Shown piece after piece: positions 25,470 through 32,592 of a DNA stretch of 37,509 nt; positions within the stretch are counted from its first letter, which is position 1, and the number at the start of each line of letters is the position of its first letter. Both the position numbers and the translations under genes were made by a program. The DNA is taken from NCBI GenBank assembly GCA_016779325.1, contig JADHNU010000023.1:1-37509 (forward strand), read 5' to 3'. Source of the stretch: Pseudomonadales bacterium. GTDB taxonomy: Bacteria > Pseudomonadota > Gammaproteobacteria > Pseudomonadales > Azotimanducaceae. The notes beneath the pieces are model-generated. The model saw only the letters and a list, made by a program, of their open reading frames with translations, had not been told where the DNA came from and did no database searches.

Positions 25470-26417
25470 GTGCAGGTGCTTTACCATCATCCGGCCGGCG
25501 GCCGCCTCCGAGCCCGCTTCGACGCCCTCGCCGAAGCGGGCTTCTCGGTGCAGGTCGTTGAGGACGCCCAGGGCCCCGCCCTAGATCGGGCCCTGGAAAC
25601 CGCAGACGTGCTTTGGCATTGCCTCTATCCCGTGGACCAAGCCTTCCTCGATCGGGCCCCGCGGCTTCGTCTTATCCAAAAAATTGGCGTCGGGGTGAAC
25701 ACCATTGAGCGCGCTGGCGCCGCCGCCCGGGGCATTGCGGTGTGCAACCTCCCCGGCAGCAATGCCCCCGCCGTCGCGGAACACACCCTTGCCCTCATGC
25801 TGGCCACGCTGCGGCAACTGCCTCGCCTCGACGCGGCCATGCGGATAGGCCAGGGCTGGGCGCTTACCCCAGCCCTTGAAGATGGCCTCGGGGAGCTTGG
25901 CGGTCGCCGCGTTGGGCTGGTGGGCTGGGGGGCGACAGCCCAGCGCCTTGCGCCGGTGCTCGCGGCCCTGGGCGCCACGGTACAGTTTTGTGCGCGCACC
26001 ACCCACGATGCGCCCTACCCCCAGCGCCCCTTCGAGGCACTACTTGAGGAAAGCGACGTTGTGTCCCTGCATCTGCCCTTAACGGCGATGACCCAGAACA
26101 TGATGAATGCCGGGGCTTTTGCCCGCCTTCCCGCCGGCGCAATCCTGATCAACACGGCCCGGGGTGCTCTGGTCGAGGAGGCGGCGCTGCTTGCGGCCCT
26201 GGCCTCGGGCCGGCTTGCGGGGGCCGGCCTCGATGTCTTTGATACCGAGCCTCTCGCCCCCGACCATCCCCTCCTCGCCTTTCCCCAGGTGGTGCTCTCC
26301 CCCCATAGCGCCTGGCTCACGCAGGAAACGCTGGCCCGGAGCCTCGAAACTGCCGTGGAAAACCTTCATCGCCTCCGAAGGGGGGCGCCCCTACTCCACC
26401 AGGTCCCCGCGCCATGA
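25470..26417 (+). CDS. D-isomer-specific 2-hydroxyacid dehydrogenase
   Basis: A 315-residue NAD(P)-dependent dehydrogenase. The cofactor strand is VGLVGWGATAQRL at 148-160. The catalytic Arg231 (NTARGAL), Glu260 (DTEPL) and His279 (SPHSAW) are all present. The substrate loop is VGVNTIE at 74-80. It interconverts a 2-hydroxy acid and a 2-oxo acid. The start is GTG 25470. Its TGA overlaps the start of acetoacetyl-CoA synthetase by four bases (ATGA), showing translational coupling. Which acid it uses is unknown; a product released by the upstream esterase is plausible. Confidence 0.9.
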   Translation: MQVLYHHPAGGRLRARFDALAEAGFSVQVVEDAQGPALDRALETADVLWHCLYPVDQAFLDRAPRLRLIQKIGVGVNTIERAGAAARGIAVCNLPGSNAPAVAEHTLALMLATLRQLPRLDAAMRIGQGWALTPALEDGLGELGGRRVGLVGWGATAQRLAPVLAALGATVQFCARTTHDAPYPQRPFEALLEESDVVSLHLPLTAMTQNMMNAGAFARLPAGAILINTARGALVEEAALLAALASGRLAGAGLDVFDTEPLAPDHPLLAFPQVVLSPHSAWLTQETLARSLETAVENLHRLRRGAPLLHQVPAP

Positions 26418-28321
26418 CTGCCCCCTTTATTGCCGCTTGGCCCGCGCAGGGCGCAGAACGGCTTCAAGCCTTTCGTCGCTATCTGGAAACCACGTTGGGC
26501 GAAGCGCTCCCAGGCCCGGACGGGCTACACGCCTTTAGCTTGGCTCAGCCCGATCGCTTTTGGCGCAGCCTGTGGGCCTTCGCCGAACTGCCGGGCCATC
26601 CCGGAGAACGGAATCGAGAGTCCGACGGCACCATGGCCGGCACGCGCTTCTTTCCCGACGGCGAGCTGAACTTCACGGAAGCGCTGCTCCGTGGGCCGGA
26701 AAGGGATCTGGCCCTCATCGCAGGGGACGAAGCGGGCACCCTAACGCACTGCACCCGCAGCGAACTGCGTGCGGCGGTGGCCGCCCTGGCTCAGCAACTC
26801 GCCCGGGAGGGCTTCGGACGGGGCGACGTGCTTTGTGCCCTGACGCCAAACCGTCCGGAAGCGGTCATCGCAGCCCTCGCGACGGCGGGCCTTGGCGGCA
26901 CCTTCGCCAGCTGCTCCCCCGATTTTGCCCCTCGCGCCGTGCTCGAGCGTTTTGCGCCGCTAAAACCCAAGGTGCTCTTGGTGGCCGATGGCTACCGCTA
27001 TAAGGGGAAGGCCCATTCCCTCGCCGAGACGGCGAGCAGGCTCCGGGAAATGCTCACGCCCGAGCTCGCCCTAAGCTACCCCGTGCTGGGGACGCCGCCG
27101 GCTGGTTTCAGGCCCGTGGCGACCGCGGAAAGCCACCCCGGCAGCGCCTGGGAGAGCCTTTCCCGGGGCTCGCTCGATCCGCTCTACGTGCTGTTTTCCT
27201 CGGGAACCACAGGGCCGCCCAAGGGCATCATTCACGGCACCGCTGGCCCCTTGCTCCAGCATCTAAAAGAGCACCAGCTGCACTGCGACCTTCGCCCCGG
27301 CGACCGGCTGCTGTACTACACCACCTGCGGCTGGATGATGTGGAATTGGCTGGTCTCGGGCCTCGCCAGCGGCGCCGCCATCGGCCTCTATGACGGCGCG
27401 CCGGACGCGCCAGGGCAGAACGGCGAGGACGCGTTTCTGACCTTCGCCCGCACCAGCGCCTTTACCCACCTGGGGACTTCGCCGGCTTATTTGACGCGTC
27501 TGGCCCAGCAGCCGCCCGGGCCCGCCTTGCCGGCCCTGCGCGTACTCCTGTCCACCGGCGCCCCTCTGCCTGCCTGGGCTTGGGGCTTTGCCGCGGAGCG
27601 CTTTGGAGACGTGCCGCTGTGCTCCATTTCCGGCGGCACGGACCTGCTCGGCTGCTTTGCCCTAGGCCACCCCGAGCGCCCCCTAAAGGCCGGGGCGCTT
27701 CAGGGGCCAGGGCTCGCCATGGCCATGGATTTTGCCTTCGACGACGGCGACGATCAGGCCGGTGAGCTGGTTTGCCGGGCGCCCTTCCCCTCCCAACCCC
27801 TGGGCCTGGTGGACGACCCCACGGGGGACAGGCTGCGCGCCACCTACTTCCCCGATGACCCCAACCTGTGGCGCCACGGCGACTACGGCTACTGGACCGA
27901 AGACGGCGGGGTCGTGCTCCTCGGCCGGGCCGATGCGGTACTGAATCGGGGCGGGGTGCGCATGGGCACAGCGGAATTTTACGGCCCCCTGGAAGCCCTG
28001 CCCTCCCTCAGCGATTGCCTCATCGTCGATCGCCCCGCAGGGGATGATCTCGAGCTCATTCTTTTCATCGTGCCCGCGCCCGGGGTGACCTTGGACAGCG
28101 CCCTTGAAGCGGAGATTCGCGACGCCCTGCGCCGCCAGGCCAGCCCCCGCCATCATCCAGACCGCATCCTGGCCGTGGAAGCCATTCCCCGAACACGTTC
28201 TGGCAAACGCGTGGAGCTGGCGGTGCGGGATCGGCTCCGGGGTCGTGCCCCAAAGAACCTCGGCGCCTTGGAGGCACCGGACGCCATCGAAGCCTTGGCG
28301 ACCCATCCGGGGCTCCGCTAG
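26414..28321 (+). CDS. aacS: Acetoacetyl-CoA synthetase
   Basis: A 635-residue ANL ligase. Its N-terminal layout, with FWRSLWAFAEL at about 49-59, MAGTRFFPDGELNFTE at about 74-89 and the FSSGTTGPPKGIIHG motif from about 261, matches acetoacetate-CoA ligase. GGTDLLGCF lies in mid-protein, RADAVLNRGGVRMGTAE in the hinge and RTRSGKRVE at the C-terminus, where the adenylation Lys sits. The predicted reaction is acetoacetate plus ATP and CoA to acetoacetyl-CoA, which a thiolase can split to acetyl-CoA. It is the last gene of the esterase operon, and its TAG stop lies in the tetraloop of a GC-rich stem. Confidence 0.88.
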   Translation: MTAPFIAAWPAQGAERLQAFRRYLETTLGEALPGPDGLHAFSLAQPDRFWRSLWAFAELPGHPGERNRESDGTMAGTRFFPDGELNFTEALLRGPERDLALIAGDEAGTLTHCTRSELRAAVAALAQQLAREGFGRGDVLCALTPNRPEAVIAALATAGLGGTFASCSPDFAPRAVLERFAPLKPKVLLVADGYRYKGKAHSLAETASRLREMLTPELALSYPVLGTPPAGFRPVATAESHPGSAWESLSRGSLDPLYVLFSSGTTGPPKGIIHGTAGPLLQHLKEHQLHCDLRPGDRLLYYTTCGWMMWNWLVSGLASGAAIGLYDGAPDAPGQNGEDAFLTFARTSAFTHLGTSPAYLTRLAQQPPGPALPALRVLLSTGAPLPAWAWGFAAERFGDVPLCSISGGTDLLGCFALGHPERPLKAGALQGPGLAMAMDFAFDDGDDQAGELVCRAPFPSQPLGLVDDPTGDRLRATYFPDDPNLWRHGDYGYWTEDGGVVLLGRADAVLNRGGVRMGTAEFYGPLEALPSLSDCLIVDRPAGDDLELILFIVPAPGVTLDSALEAEIRDALRRQASPRHHPDRILAVEAIPRTRSGKRVELAVRDRLRGRAPKNLGALEAPDAIEALATHPGLR

Positions 28322-28329
28322 GGCGGGGC
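28312..28329 (+). other. Hairpin with the aacS TAG stop in a tetraloop
   Basis: GCTCCGC at 28312-28318 pairs with GCGGGGC at 28323-28329, including one G-U pair. The loop TAGG begins with the stop codon. No U-tract follows, although TTATAA is close by. It may act as a transcription stop or as 3'-end protection. Confidence 0.42.
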
Positions 28330-28332
28330 TTA

Positions 28333-28355
28333 TAACTAAACGAGAACTCAGTTAG
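28333..28355. promoter_or_regulatory. Possible operator: inverted repeat upstream of the cystine symporter gene
   Basis: TAACT at 28333-28337 and AGTTA at 28350-28354 form an inverted repeat with a 12-base spacer in an AT-richer patch. It is a short match and could be chance. No regulator gene is adjacent. Confidence 0.22.
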
Positions 28356-28368
28356 CGCATTTATTCCC

Positions 28369-28397
28369 TTCGCACCAAGCAAGGGCGGTGCTAGGGT
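28369..28397 (+). promoter_or_regulatory. Candidate promoter of the cystine symporter gene
   Basis: TTCGCA at 28369-28374 and TAGGGT at 28392-28397 are 17 bases apart, with the ATG 27 bases further on. The match is partial, but the position is right for this monocistronic gene. Confidence 0.32.
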
Positions 28398-28424
28398 TCG
28401 GGCTCTTGGGAAGGGAGACACGCT

Positions 28425-29774
28425 ATGTCTTTTGCTGCGATCGCCAATTTGGTCGTCTTTGCCGCCCTCGCGGTAGGGCTCTTTCAGGTGCGAAAGCCGC
28501 GCCTAACGCTGGGCCGGCAGATTCTGCTGGGCCTCCTGCTGGGGGCGGGCTATGGCCTAGCGCTTCAGTTCCTCTATGGCAGTGGCGACGCCGTGGTGAA
28601 GGAAACGCTCACCTGGACCAACGTGATCGCCTCGGGCTACATCAGCCTGCTGAAAATGGTGATCATGCCCCTGGTGCTCGTAATGATGATTGCCGCCGTG
28701 GTGCGCATGCGAGAGGTGGCCGATCTTGGGCGCATTGGTGGCAGCGTGGTGGGCATCCTCGTCGGGACCACCGCCGTGGCGGCCCTCGTTGGCATCTTCG
28801 TAAGCAATCTCTTCGGGCTCAGCGCCGACGCCATTACCCAAGGCGCCCGGGAACTTGAGCGGGCCGCGTCCCTTTCTTCCCGCTATGAAAACGTTGCCAA
28901 CCTGGGCCTGGCGGACATGCTCGTGCGCTTTATCCCAAGCAATATCTTCTCCGATCTGACGGGGGCCCGCCCCACCTCCATCATTGCCGTGGTCATCTTC
29001 GGGATTCTCTTCGGCATCGCCGCTCTTGGAGTGGCACGGGAAGAGCCCGCCCGCGGTGAAAAGATCCGCGAGGCCGTGCTGGCCCTACAGGCCATCATCA
29101 TGCGCCTCGTGCAGATGATCATGGCCCTCACGCCCTACGGCATCCTTGCCCTTATGACTCGGGTCGTGGCGGGTTCGAATGCCCAAGACCTCTGGAACCT
29201 GGTGGAGTTCGTGGGCGCCTCCTATGTGGCCATTGCCATCATGTTCGGGATCCATGCGCTGCTGCTCCTGCTCGCCGGGGTGAACGTCAGCACCTACTTC
29301 AAGAACGTCTGGCCCGTGCTCACCTTCGCCTTCACCTCCCGCAGTTCCGCGGCGACCATTCCCCTGAACGTGGAAACGCAGATCGACGCGCTTAAGGTGC
29401 CCGAACCCATCGCCAACCTATCCGCCACCTTTGGCGCCACCATCGGCCAAAACGGCTGCGCGGGCATTTATCCCGCCATGCTCGCGGTTATGATTGCCCC
29501 CTCCATGGGCATCGACCCCATGAGCCTCGACTTCATCCTGCCCCTCGTGGCAATCGTGGCCATCAGCTCCTTCGGCATCGCCGGCGTCGGCGGGGGCGCC
29601 ACCTTCGCGGCGCTGGTGGTCCTGCCTGCCATGGGTTTCCCCGTGACCGTGGCCGCGGTGCTGATTTCCGTAGAGCCGCTGATCGACATGGCGCGCACGG
29701 CCCTGAACGTGAACGGGAGCATGACCGCGGGGGTACTGACCGGGCGCTGGTTGGGTAAGGAGGTCGCAGCCTAG
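28425..29774 (+). CDS. tcyP: L-cystine symporter, TcyP/YdjN type (DAACS family)
   Basis: A 449-residue inner-membrane carrier of the dicarboxylate/amino acid:cation symporter family. The segments MVIMPLVLVMMI, FTSRSSAATIPLN and IGQNGCAGIYPAM (about 341-353), and the re-entrant-loop-like GIAGVGGGATFAALVVL, match the TcyP cystine carrier branch better than glutamate carriers. About eight membrane helices plus two hairpin loops are expected. It would bring cystine or a related sulfur amino acid into the cell with a cation. GGGAAGGGAG precedes ATG 28425. It is flanked by a candidate promoter and a strong bidirectional terminator, so it is monocistronic. Confidence 0.85.
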   Translation: MSFAAIANLVVFAALAVGLFQVRKPRLTLGRQILLGLLLGAGYGLALQFLYGSGDAVVKETLTWTNVIASGYISLLKMVIMPLVLVMMIAAVVRMREVADLGRIGGSVVGILVGTTAVAALVGIFVSNLFGLSADAITQGARELERAASLSSRYENVANLGLADMLVRFIPSNIFSDLTGARPTSIIAVVIFGILFGIAALGVAREEPARGEKIREAVLALQAIIMRLVQMIMALTPYGILALMTRVVAGSNAQDLWNLVEFVGASYVAIAIMFGIHALLLLLAGVNVSTYFKNVWPVLTFAFTSRSSAATIPLNVETQIDALKVPEPIANLSATFGATIGQNGCAGIYPAMLAVMIAPSMGIDPMSLDFILPLVAIVAISSFGIAGVGGGATFAALVVLPAMGFPVTVAAVLISVEPLIDMARTALNVNGSMTAGVLTGRWLGKEVAA

Positions 29775-29784
29775 GTCGCTGCGA
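29764..29784 (+). other. Stem-loop with the symporter TAG stop in its loop
   Basis: TCGCAGC at 29764-29770 pairs perfectly with GCTGCGA at 29778-29784. The 7-base loop CTAGGTC contains the stop codon at 29772-29774. The real intrinsic terminator lies 30 bases further on, so this hairpin is an extra element. Confidence 0.42.
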
Positions 29785-29815
29785 GGCACCCTAGGCCCAG
29801 AACGAAACGAGAACG

Positions 29816-29854
29816 AAAAAGGGCGCCCGGCCTGAGGTCTGGGCGCCCTTTTTT
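29816..29854. terminator. Bidirectional intrinsic terminator
   Basis: AAAAA, then GGGCGCCC (29821-29828), a 12-base spacer, GGGCGCCC (29841-29848) and TTTTTT. The eight-base arms pair perfectly, and the runs of A and T give a U-tract on both strands. It ends the cystine symporter transcript on the plus strand and the MaoC/enoyl-CoA hydratase operon on the minus strand. Confidence 0.9.
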
Positions 29855-29863
29855 ACTCCCCGA

Positions 29864-30286
29864 TTAAGGGTCTAGGCGAGCAGCCGCAGAGCCGCTGAGG
29901 ACTACCGCGCCGTCCTGATTGGTGGTTTCGACGTCGAACTCGGCGATGGCTACGCCATCGACGTCCTGCACCGCGGTAACCGTCGCTTTGGCGGAGAGAT
30001 CATCCCCGGGCCACACCTGAGCGGTAAAACGCACGCCGTAGCGGGTGAGGCGGCCATCGCCCACGGTATCCGTGAGCAGCCGCGCCGTCATGCCCATGGT
30101 GAGCATGCCGTGGGCGAAGACGCTGGGGTAGCCCGCCACTTCCTTGGTGAAGATTTCATCCGTATGCAGCGGGTTGTAATCCCCCGAGGCGCCCGCGTAC
30201 TGCACGATCTGGGTCCGCTTGAGGTCCTCGACCAGGACGCAGGAGAACACGTCTCCCACCTTCACTTCGCTTGCTTTTAAGGCCAT
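29864..30286 (-). CDS. MaoC-type hydratase, catalytic hotdog subunit
   Basis: A 140-residue hotdog-fold protein. The R-specific hydratase motif is clear: YAGASGDYNPLHTDEIF with Asp35 and His40 as the catalytic pair, followed by FAHGMLTMG. It would add water to a 2-enoyl-CoA or remove it from a 3-hydroxyacyl-CoA. It lies 14 bases downstream of a non-catalytic MaoC-like half, and the two probably form a heterodimer like the split hydratases HadAB or ChsH1-ChsH2. The start is supported by AGGGGAGGGGA. The bidirectional terminator lies just after its stop. Confidence 0.9.
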   Translation of the reverse strand: MALKASEVKVGDVFSCVLVEDLKRTQIVQYAGASGDYNPLHTDEIFTKEVAGYPSVFAHGMLTMGMTARLLTDTVGDGRLTRYGVRFTAQVWPGDDLSAKATVTAVQDVDGVAIAEFDVETTNQDGAVVLSGSAAARLDP

Positions 30287-30299
30287 GAGTTCCCCTCCC

Positions 30300-30794
30300 C
30301 TAGGCTTCGGACGTGGCCGGGCGTTCCGTCCGAACGCCGATGCCCCGAGCCGTGACCACCAATTCCCCGTTTTGATCCCGATACTCGGTGATCGTTTCCT
30401 GAAACAGCAGCTTTCCCCCCCGGCGCCCCTGCTTCTCCCAGCTTTCCCCGGGCTTCACGGTGGCCGTAAGCACATCGCCAGCCTGGGGATGGCGGTGGTA
30501 CTCGTAATGCTGCTCCGCATGGAGACCGCCGCCATTACCGCCACCGCCAGACCCGGGCGCCACCCCCGTGGGATTTTTCCCAGACCCAAACCAGGGCGCA
30601 CCGATTTTCGGGCGCAGGACGTAGTCGGGGTCGAACTGAGCGGAAGATTGAACGAACGTGGGGGGCGCGATAACAGCGCCCGGCTCCGTCGCCTTCGCGG
30701 CCTCCGGATCATGATAGATCGGGTTCGGGTCGCCCACGGAGCGGGCGAACATCATGATGTGGCTGTATTCCACGGGAAAACGGTCAACGGCCAT
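30300..30794 (-). CDS. MaoC N-terminal-type (FAS1-like) hotdog subunit
   Basis: A 164-residue hotdog protein matching the N-terminal half of two-domain MaoC hydratases (PF13452 type). It shows MMFARSVGDPNPIYHD near residues 14-29, which is the degenerate counterpart of the catalytic motif, and APPTFVQ. A glycine-rich loop GSGGGGNGGG sits in the middle, before LHAEQHYEYHRHP. It probably shapes the acyl-binding tunnel for the catalytic partner encoded next. AGGGAGGAG precedes the ATG. The operon also holds an enoyl-CoA hydratase 55 bases upstream. Confidence 0.87.
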   Translation of the reverse strand: MAVDRFPVEYSHIMMFARSVGDPNPIYHDPEAAKATEPGAVIAPPTFVQSSAQFDPDYVLRPKIGAPWFGSGKNPTGVAPGSGGGGNGGGLHAEQHYEYHRHPQAGDVLTATVKPGESWEKQGRRGGKLLFQETITEYRDQNGELVVTARGIGVRTERPATSEA

Positions 30795-30849
30795 AGGTGT
30801 ACTCCTCCCTCTTGAAAGCCTTGATGATGGCCCACCCCCAGCGTGAGCG

Positions 30850-31632
30850 CTAGCGTCCCTGCCACTGCGGCGGACGCTTCTCTAGGAAGGCGCGGAGCCC
30901 TTCCTTTTTGTCTTCCGTTTCGCAAAGCGCCCCCTGGGCGAATTTCTCCAGCGCCAGCCCTGCGACAAGGCTGGCTTCCATGCCCGAATGCACCATGGCC
31001 TTCATAAATCGGGGGACAAAGGGCGCGAAGGTGGCCAGGTGTTCCGCCATGCGCTGGACCTCGCCCAAGAGGGCCTCTGGCGCCGTGAGCTTGGTCACCA
31101 GGCCGATCGCGAAGGCTTGCTGCGCGTCGATGGGCTCGCCCATGAGGAGCATGTGCATGCCCCAGCCACGGCCCACAATGCGCGGGAGGCGTTGCGTCGC
31201 GCCGCCGCCGGGGATGATGCCGAGCTTACCCTCGGGGGTGGCAAAGGCCGCCGTTTCACTGGCGACGCGGACATCGCAGCCCAGCGCCACCTCCAGGCCA
31301 CCGCCAAAGCACAGGCCATTGATCGCCGCGATGGTGGGCTTGGGCAAGCGCTCAAGGCGCTCCGCCAGCCCCTGCACAATGGGCTCCAGCGCTTTCTTCA
31401 GATCCCGATGTTCCACCTCGGCCAAATCCGAGCCGGACGCAAAGGCTCGATCGCCTGCGCCAGTGAAGGCCAGGACCCGTACGGCGTCGTCCTGCTCCGC
31501 CAAGGTGACCGCCCGATGCAGTTCCTCAAGGGTAGCCAGGGAAATGGCATTACGCTTTTCCGGGCGGTTAATGGTGATAAGGGCCAGGGGGCCGCGAACC
31601 TCGTAAAGGACGTTGTCGAAGGCAGAGGACAT
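30850..31632 (-). CDS. Enoyl-CoA hydratase (crotonase family)
   Basis: A 260-residue crotonase with both classical catalytic residues: Glu114 in GGGLEVALGCD and Glu134 in TPEGKLG. The oxyanion-hole segment AFASGSDL and the PGGGATQRLPR block also match true hydratases. It hydrates trans-2-enoyl-CoA in beta-oxidation or amino acid breakdown. I start at ATG 31632, with GGAG upstream; an in-frame ATG at 31647 lies before that site. It is the first gene of the operon that continues with the two MaoC subunits. Confidence 0.9.
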   Translation of the reverse strand: MSSAFDNVLYEVRGPLALITINRPEKRNAISLATLEELHRAVTLAEQDDAVRVLAFTGAGDRAFASGSDLAEVEHRDLKKALEPIVQGLAERLERLPKPTIAAINGLCFGGGLEVALGCDVRVASETAAFATPEGKLGIIPGGGATQRLPRIVGRGWGMHMLLMGEPIDAQQAFAIGLVTKLTAPEALLGEVQRMAEHLATFAPFVPRFMKAMVHSGMEASLVAGLALEKFAQGALCETEDKKEGLRAFLEKRPPQWQGR

Positions 31633-31720
31633 GGGGGTCTCCAGCACATAGGGAGCGGCAGGCTAGCCCGGCTATGCCCCGGCGATCAATAATGGCGTTT
31701 TCCGCATCCGGAATGCTGGC

Positions 31721-32572
31721 ATGGCTGATCCCACCCCCCTTTCCCTTGCTGCCCTGATGGACCCCGCCACGCTGCTGCCCTGGGCGCTGGGCGCGGCCGA
31801 GGAGATCTTGCCGCGGGTGGGCTGGGCTCTCCTAACCCTCGTGCTGGGCTTCTGGCTGGTGAACCGAAGCCTTCGACTCAGCCGACGGCTGATGGAGCTG
31901 AGGAACGTCGAGCCCTCCCTCAGCGGCTTCCTCCTCAGCTTTGCGGGCCTATCCCTTAAAACACTCATTCTGATATCGGTGGCGGGCATGCTCGGCCTAG
32001 AGACCACCTCCTTCATCGCGGTGCTGGGCGCCGCAGGCTTGGCCGTAGGCCTTGCGCTGCAGGGCAGCCTGGCCAATTTCGCGGGGGGCGTGTTGATCCT
32101 CATGTTTAAGCCCTTTCGCGTGGGCCATGTGATCGATAGTGGCGCGATCCTAGGCACGGTGACGGAAATTGGGGTCCTCAACACCCATCTAAAAACCTTC
32201 GACGGCCGCACGGCCATCATCCCCAATGGGCAACTGGCCAATAACCCCGTTATCAACCTCTCCCTCGAACCCCTTCGCCGGGCCGAGTGGCTGTTTACGG
32301 TCGCGCCGACGGCGTCCGGGGAGGCGGTACTTGCCCACCTAAGGGAGCTAGTCGAGGCGGAAAGCCGCATTGTGACCGAGCCTGCCCCGCTTATTGCCAT
32401 GGCAGGATTCACGGAGCTGGGCGTTCAGTATCTCGTGCGAGGCTGGGTGGCTGCCGATCAGCTTTGGCCCGTTACCTATGAGCTCAATGCGCGCATTAAG
32501 GCCACCCTCGACGAAGCGGGCCTACCTTTGGCCCACTTCGTCGAACCCCTCCGCATCGGCGGCACCCCCTAA
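31721..32572 (+). CDS. Small-conductance mechanosensitive channel (MscS family)
   Basis: A 283-residue channel. Three hydrophobic helices lie in the first 125 residues. The pore helix is recognisable by its Gly/Ala pattern, GAAGLAVGLALQGSLANFAGG. The beta domain follows, with GHVIDSG...GTVTEIGVLNTHLKTFDGR...IPNGQL, the classical MscS fingerprint. It opens under hypo-osmotic tension to release solutes from the cytoplasm. It is close to the minimal MscS length. It is convergent with the sensor kinase gene and their stops overlap by four bases inside an inverted repeat. Confidence 0.93.
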   Translation: MADPTPLSLAALMDPATLLPWALGAAEEILPRVGWALLTLVLGFWLVNRSLRLSRRLMELRNVEPSLSGFLLSFAGLSLKTLILISVAGMLGLETTSFIAVLGAAGLAVGLALQGSLANFAGGVLILMFKPFRVGHVIDSGAILGTVTEIGVLNTHLKTFDGRTAIIPNGQLANNPVINLSLEPLRRAEWLFTVAPTASGEAVLAHLRELVEAESRIVTEPAPLIAMAGFTELGVQYLVRGWVAADQLWPVTYELNARIKATLDEAGLPLAHFVEPLRIGGTP

Positions 32573-32592
32573 GCGCTCACGACGCTGAGGGG
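32566..32592. terminator. Inverted repeat at the convergent MscS/kinase stop codons
   Basis: CCCCTAAGCG at 32566-32575 pairs with CGCTGAGGGG at 32583-32592 with one A-G mismatch and a 7-base loop. It contains both stop codons. There is no U-tract, so it would have to act as a U-less stop for both transcripts. Confidence 0.4.
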
